64,000 nucleotides of DNA from Fluviicola sp. GTDB taxonomy: Bacteria; Bacteroidota; Bacteroidia; Flavobacteriales_D; Crocinitomicaceae. The position numbers and the translations under genes were made by a program. Below the pieces are notes generated by a model. It was not told the DNA's origin, did not search any database, and was given only the letters and a program-made list of their open reading frames with translations. The stretch covers positions 124,001-188,000 of the forward strand of contig NZ_JBCNJT010000004.1 in NCBI RefSeq assembly GCF_039596395.1. Direction: 5' to 3'. The first letter of the stretch is position 1; every line of letters begins with the position of its first letter. Shown here in pieces: positions 8,273 through 16,503 of this stretch.

Positions 8273-9649
8273 ATGGGGAATTCCATCAAGTTTCGATTGA
8301 CCGTCATGAGTTTTCTCCAATTTTTCGTTTGGGGAGCGTGGCTGATTACTATTGCCAATTACTGGTTTGACACCAAACAATGGGATGGAGGTGCTTTCGG
8401 AGCCGTATTCAGTACCCTTGGATTTTCTTCCCTTTTCATGCCCGCCATTACCGGAATTATTGCCGATAAGTGGGTACATGCAGAACGACTTTACGGAATA
8501 CTTCACTTTCTTGGAGGAATCACTCTTTGTTTCATTCCGTTTGCGACCAATGAATCGGAGTTTTTTTGGGTGATTTTCCTGGCAATGGTTTGTTATATGC
8601 CCACCATTTCTTTATCCAATACCATTGGTTACCACGTCCTGAAAAACAATCACTACGATGTCGTTAAAGTCTTTCCTCCTATCCGCGTTTGGGGAACAGT
8701 GGGATTTATTGCAGCCATGTGGTTTGTAAACCTCACCGGGAACAAGGCTTCTTACAACCAATTCATCATTTCAGGAATAGCTGGAATTTTACTGGGACTT
8801 TACTCTTTCACACTACCGAAATGTCCTCCTCAGCTGGGAAAATCGGAAAAGAAATCTTTTGTAGAGGCTTTCGGGTTGAATGCATTTAAACTGTTCCTGA
8901 ATTACAAAACAGCCTTGTTTTTTCTCTTTTCGATGATGTTGGGTGCAGCATTGCAGCTAACCAATATGTTCGGTGATGTCTATGTGAGTGAATTCGGTTA
9001 TTTTGGAAAATACCAAGGCTCGCTCATCGTCGAGAAATCAACCATCGTTATGTCGATTTCCCAGGTTTCCGAAACGTTGTTCATCCTTGCAATTCCGTTC
9101 TTTTTAAGACGATTCGGTATCAAAAAAGTCATGCTGATCAGTATGCTTGCCTGGGTGCTTCGCTTCGGATTGCTTGCATACGGAAATCCTGCAGAAGGAT
9201 TATGGATGATCATTCTTTCCTGTATCGTTTACGGAATGGCTTTCGACTTCTTCAATGTCTCCGGTTCCCTGTATCTGGAAACAACCGTAAATTACAAAAT
9301 CAGGGCTTCGGCTCAGGGATTATTCATGATGATGACCAACGGCCTTGGAGCAGTAATCGGAAGTTTGGCAAGTGCTGCCATCATTCAGCGTTTTTTTACT
9401 TTTGAATTCACCAATTCTTCGAGCCTCACAACCTATCTGGGGATAGACCAATCCAACCCGGTTTTTGCGAGACTGACCAAATTTGTAGACATTTCGCCAA
9501 CCGGAGAATTCTCAAAAGCGGTCACACTGCGCGACTGGAGCCCGATCTGGTTGACATTTGCCGGGTATGCACTGGTAATCGCCGTGCTGTTCGCTATCTT
9601 ATTCAAACACAAACACAATCCGGCAGAATTGTCTGAAATTTCACATTAA
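8273..9649 (+). CDS. MFS nucleoside permease (NupG family)
   Basis: The 458-residue inner-membrane protein has about twelve hydrophobic segments and starts MGNSIKFRLTVMSFLQFFVWGAW, the hallmark start of the nucleoside:H+ symporter branch of the major facilitator superfamily. SLFMPAITGIIADKWV is the MFS loop 2-3 motif. The 24-bp spacing from the DUF151 gene suggests an operon. Substrate (nucleosides) is inferred from family. Confidence 0.85.
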   Translation: MGNSIKFRLTVMSFLQFFVWGAWLITIANYWFDTKQWDGGAFGAVFSTLGFSSLFMPAITGIIADKWVHAERLYGILHFLGGITLCFIPFATNESEFFWVIFLAMVCYMPTISLSNTIGYHVLKNNHYDVVKVFPPIRVWGTVGFIAAMWFVNLTGNKASYNQFIISGIAGILLGLYSFTLPKCPPQLGKSEKKSFVEAFGLNAFKLFLNYKTALFFLFSMMLGAALQLTNMFGDVYVSEFGYFGKYQGSLIVEKSTIVMSISQVSETLFILAIPFFLRRFGIKKVMLISMLAWVLRFGLLAYGNPAEGLWMIILSCIVYGMAFDFFNVSGSLYLETTVNYKIRASAQGLFMMMTNGLGAVIGSLASAAIIQRFFTFEFTNSSSLTTYLGIDQSNPVFARLTKFVDISPTGEFSKAVTLRDWSPIWLTFAGYALVIAVLFAILFKHKHNPAELSEISH

Positions 9650-9697
9650 TTGTTTAGTATATAATTTAATAGTAATTTAATGTTTCAATAACATTGA

Positions 9698-11755
9698 ATG
9701 AAAACTATACTCTCCTCCCTCGCACTTGCTTCAAGTGTTATTTCCTTTGCCCAAACTTTTAACGGAACATCCGGAAATATCCTGGATAACCAGGAATTGG
9801 TAAAGTCTGTGAATGTCAACGGACTTCCTTCAAACATCAATCAGACAACCTTTGGTCTGGAACAGGTTTGCCTGTCAATTACCCACTCCTGGGATGCAGA
9901 CGTCACTGTTACGATCGAATCCCCGGACGGAACACAAATTGTTCTTTTTTCCGCCGTAGGGGGAAATGGTAATAATTTTGACGGAACCTGTTTGAGATCA
10001 GACGCAACTACCTCTATTGTCACCGCCGGCGCACCGTTCAGCGGAACGTTTAAACCTATGAACTCTTTAGGAGTAGCCAACAATGGTCAGAATCCGAACG
10101 GAACCTGGAAATTGCGTGTTTTTGACTCGGCCAGCGGTGATGAAGGAACTCTGGATGCCTGGTCGATTACCTTCGGGAACGACCCTGCAACCCACCAACC
10201 TTTTACGAGCAGTAACCTGCCGATTGTGCTCTTAAACACCAACAACCAGGGCATTCCGGACGAACCGAAGATCGAAGCTCAGATGAAAATGATCTACAAC
10301 GGTCCCGGAAACATCAATCACGTTACAGATCCTGCCAATGCCTACAACAATAAGGTCGGGATTGAACGCCGTGGTTCTACTTCCGGAGATTTTCCTCAAA
10401 AATCCTATGGTTTCGAAACACGTGATATCAACGGGACAACTATTGACACAGTGCTTTTGGGCTTGCCGGAAGAAAACGACTGGATCTTATATGCTCCGTA
10501 CAACGACAAAACCTGCATGCGCAACATCATGACCTATAAAATTGCCAATGAAATGGGACATTATGCGTCGCGAACGGTTCTTTGCGAGTTGGTTTTGAAC
10601 GGACAATACCAGGGAATCTACACCCTGATGGAGAAAATCAAAAGAGATGCAAACCGCGTGGACATTGCCAAACTCCTTCCAACGGATATTACAGGTGATG
10701 ATCTGACAGGCGGATACATCGTAAAGATCGACAAGTTTACAGGTTCCAACAACGATGGCTGGACTTCCGATTACCAGGCAGCAGACGGTTCGGATGTTAA
10801 TTTCCTGTATCATTACCCGAAACCGGATGAAATCATGCCGCAACAGGAAGATTACATCCAGGCCTTCGTCGATTCGTTCGAAACGGCACTTGCAAGCCCG
10901 TCTTTTGCAGATCCGATTACAGGCTACCGGAAGTATTCGGTTCCGGAAACGTTCATTGATTTCCTGATCATCAACGAAATCAGTAAGAATGTAGACGGTT
11001 ACCGCTTGAGTACTTTCCTGCACAAGGAAAAAGATTCCAAAGGAGGCAAGCTGCGCATGGGCCCGATGTGGGATTTTAACCTGGCGTGGTGGAATGCCGA
11101 CTATTGTGCAGGAGATGATCATACCGGATGGCAATACGAGTTTTCGGATGTATGTCCGGGCGGATGGCAGCCTCCTACCTGGTGGTCAAGAATGATGGAA
11201 GATCCATGGTTCCAGGATGAAGTAAAGTGCCGCTGGACAACCCTTCGTCAGACATTCCTTTCCAACGATACCTTGTTTGCTCAGATCGATTCGATCGCTC
11301 AATACCTGGATGAAGCAAAGGACCGTCATTTCGAACAGTGGCCGCTTTTGGGAATTTATACCTGGCCAAATCCAAGCCCGATCCCGGCAGATTATGCGGG
11401 AGAAATTGCAGCATTCAAACAATGGATTACAGACCGCGCAGCCTGGATCGACAACAACATTCAGGGAACTTGCCACCTGGGGCTTATCGAAGAGGAAATA
11501 GCTTCTTTATCCGTTTATCCGAACCCTTTCCAGGAAGAAATCCGCGTATCGTGGTTCTCAACAGGAATCAGCAACACACAGATCAAGCTTTTCGATCTGA
11601 ACGGCCATGAATTGAGTAAGCTGGAAAAATCTCCGTCTTACGGAATGAACGAGGTGAAACTCAATCAATTCTCCGGCTCATTGAGCAGCGGTATTTATTG
11701 GGTGGAAATCCAGGAGGGAACTTCGATCAGCCGGGTTAAAGTGGTAAAAAATTGA
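9698..11755 (+). CDS. Secreted CotH-kinase-fold protein with P-domain and T9SS tail
   Basis: The 685-residue precursor has a signal peptide (about 1-19, ending SFAQ). Residues ~20-155 form a proprotein-convertase P-like β-sandwich (CLSITHSWDADVTVTIESPDG, then NPNGTWKLRVFDSASGDEG). Residues ~170-590 form a CotH-type kinase-like domain: VGIERRGSTSGDFPQKSYGFE, then LYAPYNDKTCMRNIM, FLIINEISKNVDGYR and the metal-site block GPMWDFNLAWWNADYC. The last ~75 residues are a type A T9SS sorting domain (SVYPNPFQEE to VKVVKN). Spore-coat CotH proteins phosphorylate other surface proteins; whether this one does is unknown. Confidence 0.88.
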   Translation: MKTILSSLALASSVISFAQTFNGTSGNILDNQELVKSVNVNGLPSNINQTTFGLEQVCLSITHSWDADVTVTIESPDGTQIVLFSAVGGNGNNFDGTCLRSDATTSIVTAGAPFSGTFKPMNSLGVANNGQNPNGTWKLRVFDSASGDEGTLDAWSITFGNDPATHQPFTSSNLPIVLLNTNNQGIPDEPKIEAQMKMIYNGPGNINHVTDPANAYNNKVGIERRGSTSGDFPQKSYGFETRDINGTTIDTVLLGLPEENDWILYAPYNDKTCMRNIMTYKIANEMGHYASRTVLCELVLNGQYQGIYTLMEKIKRDANRVDIAKLLPTDITGDDLTGGYIVKIDKFTGSNNDGWTSDYQAADGSDVNFLYHYPKPDEIMPQQEDYIQAFVDSFETALASPSFADPITGYRKYSVPETFIDFLIINEISKNVDGYRLSTFLHKEKDSKGGKLRMGPMWDFNLAWWNADYCAGDDHTGWQYEFSDVCPGGWQPPTWWSRMMEDPWFQDEVKCRWTTLRQTFLSNDTLFAQIDSIAQYLDEAKDRHFEQWPLLGIYTWPNPSPIPADYAGEIAAFKQWITDRAAWIDNNIQGTCHLGLIEEEIASLSVYPNPFQEEIRVSWFSTGISNTQIKLFDLNGHELSKLEKSPSYGMNEVKLNQFSGSLSSGIYWVEIQEGTSISRVKVVKN

Positions 11756-11758
11756 TCT

Positions 11759-11786
11759 GTGGGCACGCGATTAATCGCGTGCCCAC
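11759..11786. terminator. 28-bp perfect loopless palindrome, copy 1 of the GATTAATC type
   Basis: GTGGGCACGCGATT is followed immediately by its reverse complement. It lies between the convergent CotH gene and the small minus-strand gene. An identical copy is at 53875-53902. Confidence 0.85.
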
Positions 11787-11790
11787 TTTT

Positions 11791-12168
11791 CTATATCTTC
11801 TTCAGAAATACATCCGGCTGAGGATAGATTCCTTTTCGTTCCAGGCGTTTGTCCTTTTTGTAGAGCACATAATTTTCGGGAATAAACTGTCCGTCTAATT
11901 TGGCTTCGAAGTAAATGCCGTTCTTATCTTCTTTGGTAAACTGGTAGCTTCCTTTCAGTTCTTTGCCCGCTATTTTTTCGGCCAGGATTCCTTCCGGCTG
12001 CAAGTGTAATTCAATGGGTGCACTTTGCACCTGAAATACCTCTTCGCCCAACTCCAGGGCATACGAAGGAATTTCACCGGTATAAACGCCCAGGTATTTC
12101 TTTTTGATTTCCTGGGAGAATCCGCTGAATGAGGCCGCAAAAAAGAGCAGTAATAAACAAAAACGCAT
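11791..12168 (-). CDS. Exported small protein of unknown function
   Basis: The start chosen is the ATG at 12168, which gives MRFCLLLLFFAASFSGFSQ, a clean signal peptide; the longer frame adds 13 residues ahead of it. The mature ~105 residues are β-rich with KYLGVYTGEIPSYALELGEE and lysine-rich strands, consistent with a small periplasmic β-protein. I recognise no family. It shares its downstream palindrome with the CotH gene and is divergent from thyA. Confidence 0.65.
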   Translation of the reverse strand: MRFCLLLLFFAASFSGFSQEIKKKYLGVYTGEIPSYALELGEEVFQVQSAPIELHLQPEGILAEKIAGKELKGSYQFTKEDKNGIYFEAKLDGQFIPENYVLYKKDKRLERKGIYPQPDVFLKKI

Positions 12169-12296
12169 GCTTTCCTTTTGGGTAAAAATAGAGAAAGGAA
12201 TCAACAATACAATTGAATTATCAACTAAAACAAATTGCCAGCGATTAAATTACCTAACTTTATGTTTAGTTTTCAAATGCTCATTTCAAAACACCC

Positions 12297-13091
12297 ATGA
12301 AACAATATCACGATTTATTACAGCACATTTTAGATAACGGAACTTTTAAAGGCGATCGTACCGGTACGGGAACTTTATCCACTTTCGGATATCAGATGCG
12401 TTTTAACCTCGAAGACGGGTTTCCCGTTCTGACGACCAAAAAACTGCATTTGCGTTCAATCATTCATGAGTTGTTGTGGTTTCTTCAGGGCGATACCAAT
12501 ATCAAGTATTTGAAAGACAACAATGTTTCTATCTGGGACGAATGGGCAGACGAAAACGGGAACCTGGGTCCTGTTTACGGATACCAGTGGCGCTCCTGGC
12601 CCACTCCTGACGGCGGATCGATTGACCAGATTTCCAATTTGATCGAGCAAATCAAGAAAAACCCGAATTCCCGCAGGCTGATCGTTAATGCGTGGAACGT
12701 GGCTTATGTAGACAATATGGCTTTACCTCCATGCCACACAATGTTCCAGTTCTATGTTGCAGAAGGAAAACTGAGTTGTCAGTTATACCAGCGATCGGCA
12801 GATACGTTCCTGGGCGTTCCGTTCAACATTGCTTCCTACGCCTTATTAACGATGATGGTCGCACAGGTTTGTGATCTGAAACCAGGAGAATTCATTCACA
12901 CGCTGGGAGACGCACATTTGTATTCCAATCACCTGGAGCAGGCAAAATTACAATTGGAACGTGATTTCAGACCGCTTCCAACCATGAAGATCAATCCGGA
13001 TGTGAAAGACATTTTCGGATTCAAATACGAAGATTTCGAATTATTGAATTACGATCCGCACCCGCATATCAAGGCGGCGGTTGCTGTTTAG
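12297..13091 (+). CDS. thyA: Thymidylate synthase
   Basis: ThyA makes dTMP from dUMP with methylenetetrahydrofolate. The protein is 264 residues, the same as the E. coli enzyme. It has [11 protein letters not shown], the folate-site VYGYQWRSW, the catalytic Cys146 in [12 protein letters not shown], and [18 protein letters not shown]. All key residues are present. No folA is visible next to it; recQ is convergent 134 bp away. Confidence 0.97.
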   Translation: MKQYHDLLQHILDNGTFKGDRTGTGTLSTFGYQMRFNLEDGFPVLTTKKLHLRSIIHELLWFLQGDTNIKYLKDNNVSIWDEWADENGNLGPVYGYQWRSWPTPDGGSIDQISNLIEQIKKNPNSRRLIVNAWNVAYVDNMALPPCHTMFQFYVAEGKLSCQLYQRSADTFLGVPFNIASYALLTMMVAQVCDLKPGEFIHTLGDAHLYSNHLEQAKLQLERDFRPLPTMKINPDVKDIFGFKYEDFELLNYDPHPHIKAAVAV

Positions 13092-13225
13092 CAGATATCA
13101 AGACTTTAAGACATCAGGATATTAAGACTAAATATCATAACAAACAAGGAGATTTGATTCACAAATCTCCTTGTTTCATCTCTCGATTAAAGTCTTAAAA
13201 TCCTAAAATCTTACTATCTTAAAGT
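13092..13225. repeat. AAGTCTTAA-type dyad surrounding a terminator
   Basis: The arms AAGACTTTAAGACATCAGGA.. (near 13100-13135) and ..ATTAAAGTCTTAAAATCC (near 13185-13225) are built from the same short words in inverted orientation. They enclose a separate perfect terminator hairpin. The layout matches the other dyad families in the window but uses different words. Confidence 0.6.
13142..13176. terminator. Bidirectional terminator between thyA and recQ
   Basis: AAACAAGGAGATTTG pairs perfectly with CAAATCTCCTTGTTT around a 5-nt loop. Confidence 0.85.
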
Positions 13226-15406
13226 CTAATTCGCCATTTCACTCATAAACTTGATGCGCATCAGCCTCAGTTCTTCTTCGGTATAATCGCCGTCGAATTC
13301 GTGATACGCTGTTGCCAGGTCATCTGTTTCAGCTTCTGAGAAGTACTCATAAATCTCTTCCTGGTTGTCTGAATCCAGGATATCATCGATGTAGTAATTG
13401 ATATTGACACGTGTTCCGGAAGAAACAATCGCTTCGATCTCTTCAATCACTTCATCCATCGTTTTTCCCTGCGCCCTTCCGATATCCTCCAGAGGCAATT
13501 TACGGTCGATATTCTGGATCAGCTGAACTTTCAGCACCGATTTATTGACCAACGATTTCACCACCATATCCTGCGGGCGGTCGATATCGTTCTCTTCCAC
13601 ATATTGATGAATCATTTCAACAAAGGGCTGACCGTAACGCTGTGCTTTCCCGGCACCAACTCCCTGGCAATTCGTCAATTCATCAATGGTGATCGGATAT
13701 TGGAAGCACATATCTTTCAATGTCGGTTCCTGGAAAATAACGAACGGCGGAATATTGTTCTGCTTCGAAAGCGATTTTCTCAGATCAAGCAGCATGTCAT
13801 AGAGCACCTCATCGAAAGCTCCTCCTTTTCCGGGAGCAACGATTCCATCGTCTTCATCAGACGCGGAATAATCGTGTTGTTTCAATAAGGTAAACGATAC
13901 CGGATTTGCTAAAAATTCTTTTCCTTTTTCGGTAAATTTCAGCGTTCCATACGTCTCGATATCCTTGTAAAGCAATCCTGCTACAACAGTTTGACGGATT
14001 ACCGCATTCCAGAAATGTTCGTCGCGGTCTTTTCCAACACCGAATAACGGTGCCTGATCGTGGCGGTAACTTTTTATCTCAGCGGTAACACCTCCCGAAA
14101 GGAATGCACATACGTGTTTTGCTTTTTGCTGTTCCTGCAGGAAGTCAACCACCTGCAATAACTGGTGCACAAATTCTTTCCCTTCCAGTTTTTCGCGCGG
14201 GTACTTGCAGTTGTCGCACATTTCATTGCATTTGTTTTCATCGAACGTTTCTCCGAAGTAATGCAAAATGAATTTCCGGCGGCAAACGGAAGTCTCCGAA
14301 TAGGAAACGATTTCGCTCAATAATTGCTTTCCGATTTCCTGTTCTGCAACCGGTTTTCCCTGAAGGAATTTTTCCAGTTTCTCAATGTCTTTGTAGGAAT
14401 AGAACGTAATACATTCTCCTACTCCTCCGTCGCGCCCGGCCCTACCCGTTTCCTGGTAGTAGCTTTCCAGCGATTTCGGGATATCGTGGTGAATGACAAA
14501 ACGCACATCCGGTTTGTCGATCCCCATTCCGAAAGCAATGGTAGCAACGATCACATCCACTTCTTCCATCAGGAACATGTCCTGGTGTTTAGCCCGTGTA
14601 GCCGCATCCAAACCGGCGTGATATGCCAGTGCATTGATCCCGTTTACCTGGAGCAATTCGGCCATTTCTTCCACTTTCTTCCGCGAAAGGCAATAAATAA
14701 TCCCGGATTTCCCCTGGCGCTGACGGATATAGCGGATAATCTCCTTTTCCACATCCTTTTTAGCCCGGATTTCGTAATAGAGGTTATCGCGGTTGAAGGA
14801 CGACTTGTATAAAGTTGCGTCCATCATGTTCAGGTTCTTCTGAATATCTGCCTGAACTTTTGGAGTAGCCGTCGCAGTCAATGCAATAATGGCCACATCC
14901 GATATTTTTTCAAAAATCTCACGCAATCTCCGGTATTCCGGGCGGAAATCATGTCCCCATTCCGAGATACAATGCGCTTCATCAATGGCGAAGAAAGAAA
15001 TCGGAACCGAGGTTAAAAAGTCTATATTTTCTTGTTTTGTCAGGGATTCAGGGGCAACATAAAGCAATTTCGTCTTACCGGAAAGAATATCATCCTTCAC
15101 GCGGTTAATTTCTGTTTTGCTCAATGAAGAATTCAAAAAATGCGCAACCGAATTGTGGTCACTCACATTGCGGATCGCATCCACCTGATTTTTCATCAGT
15201 GCAATCAAGGGAGAAACTACAATCGCAGTACCTTCTGATAATAATGCCGGAAGCTGGTAACAAAGGGATTTTCCACCGCCGGTAGGCATAATTACAAAGG
15301 TGTTCTTTTTTTGTAAAACGTTTGTAATGATTGCTTCCTGCTGTCCCTTAAATTGATCGAAACCAAAAAATGTTCTTAGCGCTTCCTTCAGATCATTGTG
15401 ATCCAT
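13226..15406 (-). CDS. recQ: ATP-dependent DNA helicase RecQ
   Basis: The 726-residue superfamily 2 helicase unwinds DNA 3'-5' during repair and recombination. Motif 0/I is at the N-terminus (FGFDQFKGQQEAI, then MPTGGGKSLCYQLPA). The DEAH-type box IDEAHCISEWGHDFRPEY lies near 140, and motif VI is GRAGRDGG. The zinc-binding CRRKFILHYFGE...CDNC block near 380-405 is followed by the RQC winged helix and an HRDC-like region (~540-620). An acidic C-terminal tail with repeated Glu/Asp stretches is longer than in E. coli RecQ. It is divergent from tatC. Confidence 0.95.
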   Translation of the reverse strand: MDHNDLKEALRTFFGFDQFKGQQEAIITNVLQKKNTFVIMPTGGGKSLCYQLPALLSEGTAIVVSPLIALMKNQVDAIRNVSDHNSVAHFLNSSLSKTEINRVKDDILSGKTKLLYVAPESLTKQENIDFLTSVPISFFAIDEAHCISEWGHDFRPEYRRLREIFEKISDVAIIALTATATPKVQADIQKNLNMMDATLYKSSFNRDNLYYEIRAKKDVEKEIIRYIRQRQGKSGIIYCLSRKKVEEMAELLQVNGINALAYHAGLDAATRAKHQDMFLMEEVDVIVATIAFGMGIDKPDVRFVIHHDIPKSLESYYQETGRAGRDGGVGECITFYSYKDIEKLEKFLQGKPVAEQEIGKQLLSEIVSYSETSVCRRKFILHYFGETFDENKCNEMCDNCKYPREKLEGKEFVHQLLQVVDFLQEQQKAKHVCAFLSGGVTAEIKSYRHDQAPLFGVGKDRDEHFWNAVIRQTVVAGLLYKDIETYGTLKFTEKGKEFLANPVSFTLLKQHDYSASDEDDGIVAPGKGGAFDEVLYDMLLDLRKSLSKQNNIPPFVIFQEPTLKDMCFQYPITIDELTNCQGVGAGKAQRYGQPFVEMIHQYVEENDIDRPQDMVVKSLVNKSVLKVQLIQNIDRKLPLEDIGRAQGKTMDEVIEEIEAIVSSGTRVNINYYIDDILDSDNQEEIYEYFSEAETDDLATAYHEFDGDYTEEELRLMRIKFMSEMAN

Positions 15407-15642
15407 AGAATTTGAATATTAGAGGATTACCTAAATTTTAATAAATCGAAATTACAGATAATAAAACGCTCACGCGCTATAAAATCGGCAACTACACTAA
15501 AATACAAGATAAATCCATAAAAAACAACTACTAACATAGGCAGGATTGTAATTTTTGAACATTTTCCGGGGTTTATCTCACAAAATTTGTGCTTGACTGC
15601 GTGTTATTAACATTTCAAACCCTGAAAATCTGGACGATTTAT

Positions 15643-15650
15643 TAAATTTG
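15643..15650 (+). promoter_or_regulatory. -7 element of tatC
   Basis: TAAATTTG fits TAnnTTTG and ends 9 bp before the ATG at 15660, so the mRNA leader would be only a few nucleotides unless translation begins at the ATG at 15678. The 15407-15642 stretch is AT-rich divergent regulatory DNA between recQ and tatC. Confidence 0.55.
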
Positions 15651-15659
15651 CGCCGAAGT

Positions 15660-16457
15660 ATGGAAGAAGAAAAAAATATGTCGTTCTTACAGCATCTCGA
15701 GGAATTGAGATGGAGACTGGTTCGGTGCGCAGCTGTAATTATTGTTTTGGCGATCGTAATCTGGTGGTTCCAGGATTGGATCATGACGAATATTTTCCTC
15801 TCCATGAGCAAGCCAAGCTTCTTCACCTTCCATTTTTTCTGCAAATACATGAATTTCATGTGTGTGGACGAAATTCCGATCAATTTTCAATCAACTACGA
15901 TGGGAGGCCAGTTCTCTTACGCCTTGTGGATGAGTTTCCTGGGTGGTGTGGTCGTTGGTTTTCCATTCATCTTCTACCAATTGTGGTCCTTTGTAAAACC
16001 GGGATTGAAACAGAATGAAAAGAAAATGGTCAAAGGAATCACATTCTACGTAAGCGTATTATTCTTCCTGGGAATTTTATTTGGCTATTTCATTGTGGCT
16101 CCCATGAGTGTACAGTTTTTCGGGACTTACCAGATCACCAAAGACATCAAGAATGATTTCACGATCAACTCTTACATGAGTACCGTTCTTTCAACCGTAT
16201 TCTATTCCGGGTTGTTCTTCCTGCTCCCTATCCTGGCTTATTTGCTGGGAAAACTGGGAATCGTTTCTTCCGGTTTCCTGGTGAAATACCGCAAACATTC
16301 CATTGTAGTGGTGTTGATTCTGGCAGCGATTATTACTCCACCCGACATGATTTCCCAGATCATTGTCAGCATTCCGATCTTATTGCTTTACGAAATCGGG
16401 ATTTTTGTCGTGAAACGCGTTGAAAAAGCACGTCTGAAAGAAGAAACAAAGGGGTAA
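15660..16457 (+). CDS. tatC: Sec-independent translocase subunit TatC
   Basis: TatC is the receptor of the twin-arginine export pathway for folded proteins. I start at the ATG at 15660 (265 residues); the longer TTG start at 15648 would lie inside the -7 promoter box. The hallmark MSFLQHLEELRWRL is at ~7-20, and FQDWI marks the end of TM1. Six hydrophobic segments follow, with the conserved KPGLKQNEKKMV loop. TatA/B genes are not in the window. Confidence 0.94.
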   Translation: MEEEKNMSFLQHLEELRWRLVRCAAVIIVLAIVIWWFQDWIMTNIFLSMSKPSFFTFHFFCKYMNFMCVDEIPINFQSTTMGGQFSYALWMSFLGGVVVGFPFIFYQLWSFVKPGLKQNEKKMVKGITFYVSVLFFLGILFGYFIVAPMSVQFFGTYQITKDIKNDFTINSYMSTVLSTVFYSGLFFLLPILAYLLGKLGIVSSGFLVKYRKHSIVVVLILAAIITPPDMISQIIVSIPILLLYEIGIFVVKRVEKARLKEETKG

Positions 16458-16503
16458 TCCCATGTTGTTTTTACCCTGAGTTTTTCTTAGTTTTACCCTA
16501 TCT

